In this document: positions 1 through 6,971 of the stretch, in pieces
Layout: every line of letters starts with the position of its first letter
Position numbering within the stretch: the first letter of the stretch is position 1
Assembly: GCA_002373675.1 (NCBI GenBank)
Contig: DFLF01000011.1
Coordinates: 240,726 to 304,725 of the forward strand
Length of the DNA: 64,000 bases
From: Pseudobutyrivibrio sp. UBA3626
GTDB lineage: Bacteria > Bacillota > Clostridia > Lachnospirales > Lachnospiraceae
Reading direction: 5' to 3'
Made by a program: the position numbers and the translations under genes
The notes under the pieces: generated by a model
The model's input: the letters and a program-made list of their open reading frames with translations, nothing else
What the model was told of the DNA's origin: nothing
The model's database searches: none

Positions 1-500
1 CTAAGGGAGAAGGAACTATAATTACAGTGAAATTGCCACTTAGAAAAGGTGAGGCAAGTGATTATGTAGATAAGGATGAATATGTTGAAGATACTTCATA
101 TGATTTGCGTGGAATTAGTGTTCTTCTTGCTGAAGACAATGACATAAATGCTGAGATAGTAATGGAGTTCTTTGAGTATGGTAATATGTCTATAGAAAGG
201 GCAAGAGATGGCTTAGAATGTGTTGAAATGCTTAAAGCTGCACCTAATGACAAATACGACATTATTCTTATGGATATTCAGATGCCTAATATGGATGGCT
301 ACGAAGCAACTAAGGTTATTAGAGAATTGGAGGATCCTGTAAAATCTAATATACCTATTGTGGCTATGACAGCTAATGCGTTTAAGGAAGATGTGGATAA
401 AGCTATTAATGCTGGTATGAATGCGCATATTGCAAAACCTATTGATGCAACCAAGCTTATTGATACATTGAATGAGATAGTAGAAGAAAATAGAAGATAA
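1..500 (+). CDS. Hybrid sensor histidine kinase, C-terminal part (cut by window edge)
   Basis: The reading frame is open from the first bases (first full codon at 3), so the gene starts outside the window. The first residues, KGEGTIITVKLPL, are the end of a HATPase_c domain (G2 box and last strand). After a 20-residue linker comes a complete receiver domain: acidic pair in LLAEDN, phosphoacceptor Asp in ILMDIQMP (codon 273-275), Thr in VAMTANA and Lys in IAKPID. The kinase and receiver are therefore fused, as in hybrid kinases that pass phosphate to an internal receiver. The protein ends soon after the receiver, with no HPt domain. The sensed signal cannot be told because the N-terminal part is missing. 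The gene converges on the ABC transporter genes across a shared terminator. Confidence 0.9.
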   Translation, partial: KGEGTIITVKLPLRKGEASDYVDKDEYVEDTSYDLRGISVLLAEDNDINAEIVMEFFEYGNMSIERARDGLECVEMLKAAPNDKYDIILMDIQMPNMDGYEATKVIRELEDPVKSNIPIVAMTANAFKEDVDKAINAGMNAHIAKPIDATKLIDTLNEIVEENRR

Positions 501-530
501 AGTAAATTAAAATGCCCCGGATTTGATATG

Positions 531-572
531 TGCCCTCTTTACTGGACAAACCAGTAAGGAGGGCATTTTTTA
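531..572. terminator. Bidirectional intrinsic terminator
   Basis: A 15-bp stem (TGCCCTCTTTACTGG with CCAGTAAGGAGGGCA, one G:T pair) with a 5-base loop is followed by T6. It lies between two convergent genes and can serve both. Confidence 0.85.
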
Positions 573-1331
573 CATCATATCATGATATTTGCCAAGGAAA
601 GCCCTGGTTCTTTCGTTGTCTGAGTTGAATAATTCCTCAGGAGTTGTCTCTTCTACTACAACGCCATTATCCATAAATATCATTCGATCCGACACGTCTC
701 TGGCGAAATTCATCTCATGAGTTACAATAACCATTGTCATCTTGTCGGCAGCTAAATCTTTAATAACATTAAGAATCTCAAGAGTTAATTCGGGATCTAG
801 TGCTGAGGTAGGCTCATCAAAGAATAGAATCTTGGGATTCATGCATAATGCTCTGGCGATTGAGACCCTCTGCTTTTGCCCACCGGATAATTGGCAAGGG
901 TAAGACTTGGCCTTATCTTCTAAGCCCATTTTCTTGAGAAGCTCCATAGCCTGGTTTCTTACCTCCTCTTTATCTCTTCGCTGAATTTTAATTGGCGCAC
1001 CCATAATATTCTTAAGTACATTCTGATGCGGAAAAAGATTAAAATTTTGAAATACAAGACCGAAATACTGTAAAGCATTTCTCTGACTTTTCTTATCCTT
1101 GTACGTGCTTTTGCCATCAATAGATTTAACGACTTCATCTCCCAGATAAATCATGTTGCCATCATCCATCTGTTCAAGTAAAGTGGCACATCGAAGAAGA
1201 GTTGTCTTGCCGGAACCGGATGGTCCGATAATTGACACAACTTCTCCTTCTTCTACGTGAAGATTTATATCTTTAAGAACTTCAACATTATCGAAGCTCT
1301 TTTTTACATGGTTCATTTCTAATACTTTCAT
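570..1331 (-). CDS. Polar amino acid ABC transporter, ATP-binding protein
   Basis: This is the cytoplasmic ATPase of a polar amino acid importer (GlnQ/HisP/ArtP family). Visible are Walker A GPSGSGKT at residues 36-43, a Q-loop in VFQNFNLFPH, the signature LSGGQKQR at 148-155 and Walker B ILFFDEPTSALD from 168, followed by the switch His in VTHEMNFA. The length of 253 is normal for the family. A Lys/Ser-rich stretch near residues 63-87 is slightly longer than in short GlnQ proteins. It lies 54 bases downstream of the permease on the same strand and is probably co-transcribed with it. AAAGGTGT precedes the ATG. The substrate cannot be fixed from the ATPase alone. Confidence 0.95.
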   Translation of the reverse strand: MKVLEMNHVKKSFDNVEVLKDINLHVEEGEVVSIIGPSGSGKTTLLRCATLLEQMDDGNMIYLGDEVVKSIDGKSTYKDKKSQRNALQYFGLVFQNFNLFPHQNVLKNIMGAPIKIQRRDKEEVRNQAMELLKKMGLEDKAKSYPCQLSGGQKQRVSIARALCMNPKILFFDEPTSALDPELTLEILNVIKDLAADKMTMVIVTHEMNFARDVSDRMIFMDNGVVVEETTPEELFNSDNERTRAFLGKYHDMM

Positions 1332-1385
1332 ATTACACCTTTTTGTTAAACGTGAATTGGATATATGTTCCTATAGTAATGCTTC

Positions 1386-2036
1386 TTAAGAATAGTAGTT
1401 AAGTTTATCTTCTGCCTTTTTCATAATAAATGCTACTAAAGCATTGAATACGAAGTAGAAGATTCCAGCTGCAACAAATGGAAGCATACTGGTCTGTGCT
1501 GCGGCAATTCTTTTGGCTTCTGTAAACATTTCTGCATATGCGATTGAGAATGCCAGAGAAGTATCTTTTACAAGTGTCACAACCTCGTTAGTAATTGCAG
1601 GAAGTATTCTTTTGATAACCTGCGGGAATATTATAGAGAAGAAAGTCTGTACTTTATTGTAACCAAGAATGTATGCAGCTTCTCTCTGGCCATTATCAAT
1701 AGACTCGATACCGCTTCTGTATATTTCTGCAAAATAAGCAGCGTAATTAAGCGAGAATGCAATCATTACAGCAATTTGTCTGTATGAAGAATCAATTGAA
1801 ACTCCAAATATATAATACGGTCCAAAATATATTACAAGTAGCTGAAGCATAAGCGGTGTACCACGCATTATGGCAATGTACACGCGGATAATGTATTGTA
1901 TAATCTTATGTTTTGACATTCTGCCAACAGCAATAAGCATACCAAGTGGTAGCGAGAATATTAGCGTTATTAAGAATATCTCAATTGTAACTGCCATGCC
2001 TGGAAGAAGTTGCAGGCATATATCAATAAAACTCAT
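1386..2036 (-). CDS. Polar amino acid ABC transporter, permease
   Basis: This is the membrane subunit of the same importer (HisM/GlnP family, 216 residues, about five membrane segments). The EAA loop that docks the ATPase is visible as GIESIDNGQREAAYILGYNK, and the protein has the family's usual N-terminal pattern PGMAVTIEIFLITLIFSLPL. It is the first gene of the minus-strand pair. No binding protein gene adjoins it. The nearest candidate is the orphan lipoprotein on the opposite strand at 4344-5144, which is the right family. Function as an amino acid importer is well supported; the exact amino acid is not. Confidence 0.93.
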   Translation of the reverse strand: MSFIDICLQLLPGMAVTIEIFLITLIFSLPLGMLIAVGRMSKHKIIQYIIRVYIAIMRGTPLMLQLLVIYFGPYYIFGVSIDSSYRQIAVMIAFSLNYAAYFAEIYRSGIESIDNGQREAAYILGYNKVQTFFSIIFPQVIKRILPAITNEVVTLVKDTSLAFSIAYAEMFTEAKRIAAAQTSMLPFVAAGIFYFVFNALVAFIMKKAEDKLNYYS

Positions 2037-2208
2037 AATTACTCCTTTTTATTCAATCTTAAGGATTATACCATAAAAAAAGTCATATATAAAATTAAAA
2101 AATGCTAAAGTTATTAAAAAAATGTCCGAAATATAATTTAGAAAACTATAATTGTCTGTTGTTATTTAACGGAAAGGATTCCGCTTTTTCTACAAGGAGG
2201 TAGATATT

Positions 2209-3018
2209 ATGACAGGTATCAATGAAATTGCTGCGTATACGCAGGCTAGTCAAACATACAATACAAGTAAGTCTCAATCTGAGAAGAGTGCATCTAGTGC
2301 TACTACTACATCAAGTAAGGTTGATGCAAAGAAGTGGTCTCCAATTGATGCCTCTAGTTCCCTTGTACCTACCAAAACTGAATATGGATTTACAATTGGC
2401 AATGTCAAATTGTCTGAAAATGCTGCAAAGTATTATGAGAAATTGAAAGCAAAGTATCATAATATGGAATTTATTGCGGTTAGTTCTGATATGAAAAATC
2501 AGGTTCAGGCCAATGCGGCATCTTATGGTAATGCAAGTAAAATGGTTGTTCTTCTGGATGCGGAAAAGATAGAGAAGATGGCATCAGATGAGAATTTCCG
2601 TAAGAAATACGAAGCAATACTTGACTCTGCGCAGACTAAGATGGCACAGGCTAAGAGCGGATTTGCAAGTTCAGGAGCAAGTGTAAGTAATTTCGGAATG
2701 TCAGTTGATTCTAATGGTAATGAGAAATTCTTCGCCACAGTTAAGAAATCTCTTGATATGCAGAAGGAACGTATTGAGAAAAATGCAGAGAAGAAGCATG
2801 AAGAGAAGGTGAAAGAAAAGAAAAAAGCTGAAAAAGAAGAGGCTGAAGAGAGATTTGATAAGATAAAAGAGAAATACGAAGTTGAAGATTACGAGATTAT
2901 ACAGACTGATTCCATTGAAAGTCTTATATCTAAAGTAGCAGCCTACTCTTACAATAACACATTTGTTATGACAGAGGCTGAGATGGCCCTTGGTAATTCA
3001 ATTGATTTCAAGGGGTAG
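2209..3018 (+). CDS. Uncharacterised protein, DUF6033-like
   Basis: A 269-residue soluble protein with no signal peptide or membrane segment. The N-terminal 45 residues are Ser/Thr-rich and low in complexity. A folded middle part (about 65-170) contains LSENAAKYYEKLKAKYHNMEF and a repeated theme of naming, holding and residue-rich helices. Residues 185-225 are a very charged Lys/Glu coiled coil. From memory this resembles the Lachnospiraceae family called DUF6033, for which no function is known to me. A good AAGGAGG site sits before the ATG. The stop codon is 18 bases before the next start, and the two genes look like one transcript. A role cannot be assigned from sequence. Confidence 0.75.
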   Translation: MTGINEIAAYTQASQTYNTSKSQSEKSASSATTTSSKVDAKKWSPIDASSSLVPTKTEYGFTIGNVKLSENAAKYYEKLKAKYHNMEFIAVSSDMKNQVQANAASYGNASKMVVLLDAEKIEKMASDENFRKKYEAILDSAQTKMAQAKSGFASSGASVSNFGMSVDSNGNEKFFATVKKSLDMQKERIEKNAEKKHEEKVKEKKKAEKEEAEERFDKIKEKYEVEDYEIIQTDSIESLISKVAAYSYNNTFVMTEAEMALGNSIDFKG

Positions 3019-3036
3019 TAAAGCGAGGTGAGTGGA

Positions 3037-4137
3037 ATGAATTTGAGGATTAATTCCATAACTTCATATGCTAATTATAATAATCATAGGGATAATTCGG
3101 GCTATTTTAAGCCAAATGCGAAAAGTAATGCCAATTCTTCTATAGTTGCTGCAATACAAAGCAGATATGCAGAGGATAAGAGAAGCGAAAGAGCTATTAA
3201 GAATGATAAGCTTAGAGACTTGATAAGAGGACTGACTGAGCCTGTTAATAAGACGGGTGCCAATTCTAACAGTGCAACTCTAAGCAACAAAACTAATGGA
3301 TATCTTGATCTTACTTCTGATTATGAGAAGAAGGCAAAGTCAGTTAAAAAATATAAATACAATTACAAAGAAGTATCATCAAGAATTAGAAATGCCAAGA
3401 CTTCTGTAAGTGCAGGACAGGCTGTTATAGCCGCCAAGCGTAAAGTGGCAGAGATAAAGCGCAAGCTATCTAATAATAGTGACGACAGTGGAGAATTACA
3501 AGCCGCTCTTATTCATGCTGAACGAATGGAAATGGCAGCAAGAAAGAAGAAGCATAATCTTGAAATAGAAGAACTTGTTTCTAACACTATGAAGAGAGAT
3601 GAAGCAAGTGAGAAGAATGAAAATGCTATTAATGAAGCAGCATCTTTTACAGAAGAGAAAATATCCGAGAAAGAAGACGCTATATATGAAGAAAAGCTGG
3701 AGATGCTTGGCGAAGTAGTAGATGAAGTAAAGAAGCAGAATCTAGAAGAAATGTCAGATGAAATGATTCAGGAATTAAATGAAATGATTGAATCATTTGG
3801 GGAAGACGAGTTAGAAGAACTAGAAGAGATGATGCAACTTGCTGAGTCCATGGAAATAGTTGATCCTCATATGAGCGAGGAAGATTTTAATAAACTAAAA
3901 GCAAAGCACAGAGCATCAGAGAATAAAGCGCTTATGAAAGCAGATCTTGATTATCTTAAGGCGATAATTAAGATAACAGTAGAAAGTCAGGCTAAGTCGC
4001 CTAATATAAGCCCAATAAGCGCTGGTGCAGTTGGTATCTCAACTCCTGCAATTAGTGCAGTAGGAGCTTTTGCAGGAAATATACCTGCAATAGATGCAGG
4101 ACCATCAGAGGGAGCTTCGTTAGATTTATCACTATAA
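3037..4137 (+). CDS. Uncharacterised coiled-coil protein
   Basis: A 366-residue protein, mostly helical and highly charged, with no signal peptide. The N-terminal 60 residues are Asn-rich. Residues from about 85 to 200 are Lys-rich helix, 205-280 are Glu-rich helix, and the last 40 residues are Pro/Ala/Gly-rich. The ATG at 3037 is chosen over an in-frame GTG nine bases upstream because GAGGTG lies seven bases before the ATG. It follows the DUF6033-like gene closely and ends before a clear terminator, so the two form a short operon. I do not recognise the family. Co-expression suggests it works with its neighbour, perhaps as a structural or assembly pair, but this is only inference. Confidence 0.7.
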   Translation: MNLRINSITSYANYNNHRDNSGYFKPNAKSNANSSIVAAIQSRYAEDKRSERAIKNDKLRDLIRGLTEPVNKTGANSNSATLSNKTNGYLDLTSDYEKKAKSVKKYKYNYKEVSSRIRNAKTSVSAGQAVIAAKRKVAEIKRKLSNNSDDSGELQAALIHAERMEMAARKKKHNLEIEELVSNTMKRDEASEKNENAINEAASFTEEKISEKEDAIYEEKLEMLGEVVDEVKKQNLEEMSDEMIQELNEMIESFGEDELEELEEMMQLAESMEIVDPHMSEEDFNKLKAKHRASENKALMKADLDYLKAIIKITVESQAKSPNISPISAGAVGISTPAISAVGAFAGNIPAIDAGPSEGASLDLSL

Positions 4138-4202
4138 TTTAATAGTTCACACACTGGTTATAACTACATTTAATTTCCCTAACAGTAGTAAATAACTATT
4201 TA

Positions 4203-4236
4203 ATACCACCCTTATTCCCAGGGGTGGTATTTTTGG
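4203..4236 (+). terminator. Intrinsic terminator
   Basis: ATACCACCC pairs with GGGTGGTAT around a 10-base loop and is followed by a T-run. It closes the two-gene coiled-coil operon and separates it from the binding lipoprotein. Confidence 0.85.
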
Positions 4237-4343
4237 TTTATACCTTTACTTTTTACGCAAAATGTGGTAGTTTTTATTGTGTTAATGTGGTAAATTGCTA
4301 AATGATATTTGGCGGTTAATAGTTGATAGAGGAAGGAATGACA

Positions 4344-5144
4344 ATGAGAAAATTAAAAGGTATTATAGCTTTATCTCTTATTGCTGTTATGGTACTTGCA
4401 ATCTGTGGATGTAGCTGTTCTAGTAAGAAGACTGTAACAAATGACGAGAAGACTCTTGTAGTAGGATTTGATGCTGAATTCCCACCTTATGGTTTTAAGG
4501 ATGAGGCAGGTAACTACACAGGATTTGATTTAGATCTTGCTGCGGCAGTTGCCAATAAGCTTGGTATGGAAGTTGCTTATCAGCCAATTGACTGGGATGC
4601 AAAGGATGCTGAATTACAATCGGGAACAATTGATTGTATCTGGAATGGATTCACAATTCAGGGACGTGAGGAGCAATATGCATGGTCTGAGCCATACTTA
4701 GATAACAAGCAGATTATCGTTGTTAAGGCTGATAGTCCAATTCAAAGTAAGAATGATCTTGCAGGTAAGACTGTAGAAGTACAGAAGGAATCATCTGCGG
4801 AGGCTGCACTTGCTGAGGGAGAAGGAGCAGCTCTTAAGGCAACATTTGGCAACCTGATTGCTGTTGCTGAATACAATACTGCACTTATGGATCTTGAATC
4901 TGGTGCTGTTGATGCGGTAATCATGGATTCTGGTGTTGCTGAATACAAGATTAACACAGATAAGAAGGCTTTCCGCCTGCTTCCTGATGCAATTGCTTCA
5001 GAACAATATGGTGTTGGATTTGCTAAGAACAACACAGAGCTTCGCGACAAAGTTAATAAGGCGTTACATGAACTTGTAGCTGACGGAAGCATGGACCAGA
5101 TAAGTAATAAATGGTTTGGCTCTAATATAGTTATTATTAAGTAG
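4344..5144 (+). CDS. Amino acid ABC transporter substrate-binding lipoprotein
   Basis: This is an extracellular solute-binding protein of family 3, which captures a polar amino acid and presents it to an ABC permease. The N-terminus has a Lys/Arg start, a hydrophobic core and Cys at positions 21, 23 and 25, so lipid anchoring is likely though the lipobox is not canonical. The family signature is clear in VGFDAEFPPYGFKDE and FDLDLAAAVANKLG, and the length of 266 is normal. The start is placed at 4344, seven bases after AGGAAGG; in-frame codons at 4323 and 4338 are less well spaced. It is transcribed alone. The minus-strand permease and ATPase at 570-2036 lack a binding protein and are the natural partners. 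Confidence 0.92.
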   Translation: MRKLKGIIALSLIAVMVLAICGCSCSSKKTVTNDEKTLVVGFDAEFPPYGFKDEAGNYTGFDLDLAAAVANKLGMEVAYQPIDWDAKDAELQSGTIDCIWNGFTIQGREEQYAWSEPYLDNKQIIVVKADSPIQSKNDLAGKTVEVQKESSAEAALAEGEGAALKATFGNLIAVAEYNTALMDLESGAVDAVIMDSGVAEYKINTDKKAFRLLPDAIASEQYGVGFAKNNTELRDKVNKALHELVADGSMDQISNKWFGSNIVIIK

Positions 5145-5180
5145 GTGATATTAGGGGCGCATCTTCGGATGCTTCTTCAG

Positions 5181-5414
5181 GCGCATCTTCGGGTGGACAT
5201 GCCTTTGTACTAGTAACTCTTCGTGGAGTATATATAAGTGATTGATATATAGATTATAATAATTTGTAGACAGAAATCGGCACTCAATTCGCCATCCAGG
5301 CGATGAGTGCCTAATCCCGCCATCCTTGGCGGGATTTTTCTTTTTATAATCAATCACTAATATATACTACCACTCAAGTTAAATCGTACAAAGGCATGGC
5401 CACCCGAAGATGCG
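5181..5414 (-). ncRNA. Structured RNA-like element, copy A (minus strand)
   Basis: Read on the minus strand, outer arms of about 28 bp (5387-5414 with 5181-5209, one mismatch) and an inner stem AGTGATTG/CAATCACT (5351-5358 with 5237-5244, extended into the flanking TATATA) enclose two hairpins. Hairpin 1 (5335 to 5314) has an 8-bp stem and loop AAGGAT. Hairpin 2 (5311 to 5279) has 8 bp, then 5 bp, loop TGGAT and a 3' AT bulge. A 15-base A-rich spacer precedes hairpin 1, and TTTCTGTC follows hairpin 2. Copy B at 5549-5864 has the same plan with different stem sequences. On the plus strand, hairpin 1 followed by T5 could also act as a terminator for the lipoprotein gene. Transcription is not shown. 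Confidence 0.7.
5314..5341 (+). terminator. Possible terminator of the lipoprotein gene
   Basis: ATCCCGCC pairs with GGCGGGAT around a 6-base loop and is followed by TTTTC and T5 on the plus strand. It would end transcription from the lipoprotein gene. The same hairpin is part of RNA element A on the other strand, so the terminator reading may be secondary. Confidence 0.5.
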
Positions 5415-5419
5415 CTCGC

Positions 5420-5512
5420 CCACCCCACACCCAAACAACCACCTGCACCCCGCACCTAACACCCTACCTGCACCCCGCTCCCAAACAACCCCACCCATGT
5501 GGGATTTCCTTA
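5420..5512. repeat. C-rich linker with short direct repeats
   Basis: The plus strand is strongly C-rich. ACCTGCACCCCGC occurs twice and CCAAACAACC occurs twice within about 70 bases. This lies between the two RNA-like elements. There is no open reading frame of note here. Confidence 0.6.
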
Positions 5513-5548
5513 ATAAACTACATCGGAAGGTTTTGCTGAGGATAGGAT

Positions 5549-5864
5549 GGGGTGTGGAAGATGCGTGAGAAGAGTGTAATGTGTGGCGAGTGTGTGGTGG
5601 AGGAGTATATGTTTTTGCGGTTTAGTTAGAGTGAAAGGATATGTTAGTGATTGGTGAATCAAAGAAAATTCTCGACAAGGATGTCGAGAATAGGTGCGTG
5701 CTGTCTGGATGACAGATCACGCACCGGTTTCTGTCACATGAGTTTTACAATGTTATATATCAATCACTTACATATCCTTCACGAATAACTACTACCAGAA
5801 AACATATACTTCTCCACCACACACCTTTCACCACACACCTTCTCTACACCTTCCACACACTCCT
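5549..5864 (+). ncRNA. Structured RNA-like element, copy B (plus strand)
   Basis: The long imperfect arms pair over roughly 100 bases (5549-5653 with 5761-5864), ending in the AGTGATTG/CAATCACT stem (5646-5653 with 5761-5768). Inside are a 15-base A-rich spacer, hairpin 1 (5669-5690: 8 bp, loop AAGGAT), TA, and hairpin 2 (5693-5725: 8 bp, 5 bp, loop TGGAT, 3' AT bulge). GTTTCTGTC then follows. Every spacing matches copy A except a one-base difference in the 3' spacer, while the stem bases differ. That pattern indicates a conserved RNA fold. Hairpin 1 reads GACAAGGATGTC, close to the known high-affinity CsrA ligand. There is no T-run at the 3' end. Function is unproven. Confidence 0.72.
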
Positions 5865-5939
5865 CACCCTCACAAAATATTTCAAAATAAAAAAAGGAAA
5901 TTACACATAGATTGACTATACTATATTGAGGTGATTTAC

Positions 5940-6962
5940 GTGAATGACATTACAATCCGCGAAAAAATAGAACAAATGGAGCGAGAAAACCTCTCGTCCT
6001 GGGCGACTTTAGACGAGAATTCCAAAGGCAGAGACAGGGATGAACCTGAGTGTGATATTCGCCCGGTATTCCAAAGAGACAGAGATAGGATACTTCATAG
6101 TAAGTCTTTTAGAAGGCTTAAGAATAAGACGCAGGTATTCTTGACTCCTAAGGGAGATCATTACAGAACAAGACTTTCCCATACACTAGAAGTATCACAG
6201 AATGCCAGAACAATAGCTAAAGCCCTTCGTCTTAATGAAGATTTGGTTGAGGCTATAGCACTTGGTCATGATTTGGGACATACACCCTTTGGCCATTCAG
6301 GTGAACGCGTTCTTAATGATTTGTGTGAAGGTGGTTTTGTTCATAGTGAGCAGAGTGTAAGAATTGTAGAGAAGCTTGAGAAATCAGGTAATGGCCTTAA
6401 TCTTACATGGGAAGTAAGAGATGGCATTAGAAATCACCAGACTGATTCTATGCCTGCCACTCCCGAAGGTCAGATTGTAAGACTATCTGACAAAATAGCT
6501 TATGTAAATCATGATATTGACGATGCTATTAGAGGGAATCTTCTCTGTGAAGCAGATATTCCAAATGAAATAAGAGAAGTTATAGGCGCCAGCACGAAGG
6601 AACGCCTTGATACTCTAATTCATGATGTTATTATTCAAAGTATGAATAATGAGAAGATAAGTATGTCGGATGAAATAAGCCAGGCAATGTTTGACCTTCG
6701 TAAGTTTATGTTCGAACATGTATATAAGAATGAGATTGCGAGGGCAGAAGAAGTAAAAGCCCGTCGTATGATAGAGCAGTTATTTGAATATTATATGGAA
6801 AATATTGATTCAATCCCTGATAAGTTTAGAAATATGCTTAATGAAGGTGAAAAAAAAGACAGGGTGGTATGCGATTATATTGCTGGCATGACGGATCAAT
6901 ATGCAATAAGCAAATTTAATGAGTATTATATGCCAACAGCATGGCATGTAGATAATTTCTAG
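5940..6962 (+). CDS. dgt: dGTP triphosphohydrolase family protein
   Basis: An HD-domain nucleotide phosphohydrolase that releases triphosphate from dNTPs, acting in dNTP pool control. The metal site is visible: His in SHTLEVSQ, the HD pair in LGHDLGHTPFGH and the distal Asp in SDKIAYVNHDIDD. At 340 residues it matches the Firmicutes form. The GTG at 5940 is preferred because GAGGTG lies just upstream and the protein then begins MNDITIREKIEQ, as in clostridial relatives; an in-frame GTG at 5931 overlaps the ribosome site. It is the first gene of the dgt-dnaG-rpoD group, with dnaG starting ten bases downstream. Confidence 0.92.
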   Translation: MNDITIREKIEQMERENLSSWATLDENSKGRDRDEPECDIRPVFQRDRDRILHSKSFRRLKNKTQVFLTPKGDHYRTRLSHTLEVSQNARTIAKALRLNEDLVEAIALGHDLGHTPFGHSGERVLNDLCEGGFVHSEQSVRIVEKLEKSGNGLNLTWEVRDGIRNHQTDSMPATPEGQIVRLSDKIAYVNHDIDDAIRGNLLCEADIPNEIREVIGASTKERLDTLIHDVIIQSMNNEKISMSDEISQAMFDLRKFMFEHVYKNEIARAEEVKARRMIEQLFEYYMENIDSIPDKFRNMLNEGEKKDRVVCDYIAGMTDQYAISKFNEYYMPTAWHVDNF

Positions 6963-6971
6963 AGGTGCAAT

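Noticed and set aside
5420..5512. CRISPR-like or satellite repeat in the C-rich stretch
   Set aside because: Only two copies of each short unit are present and the spacing is not regular.
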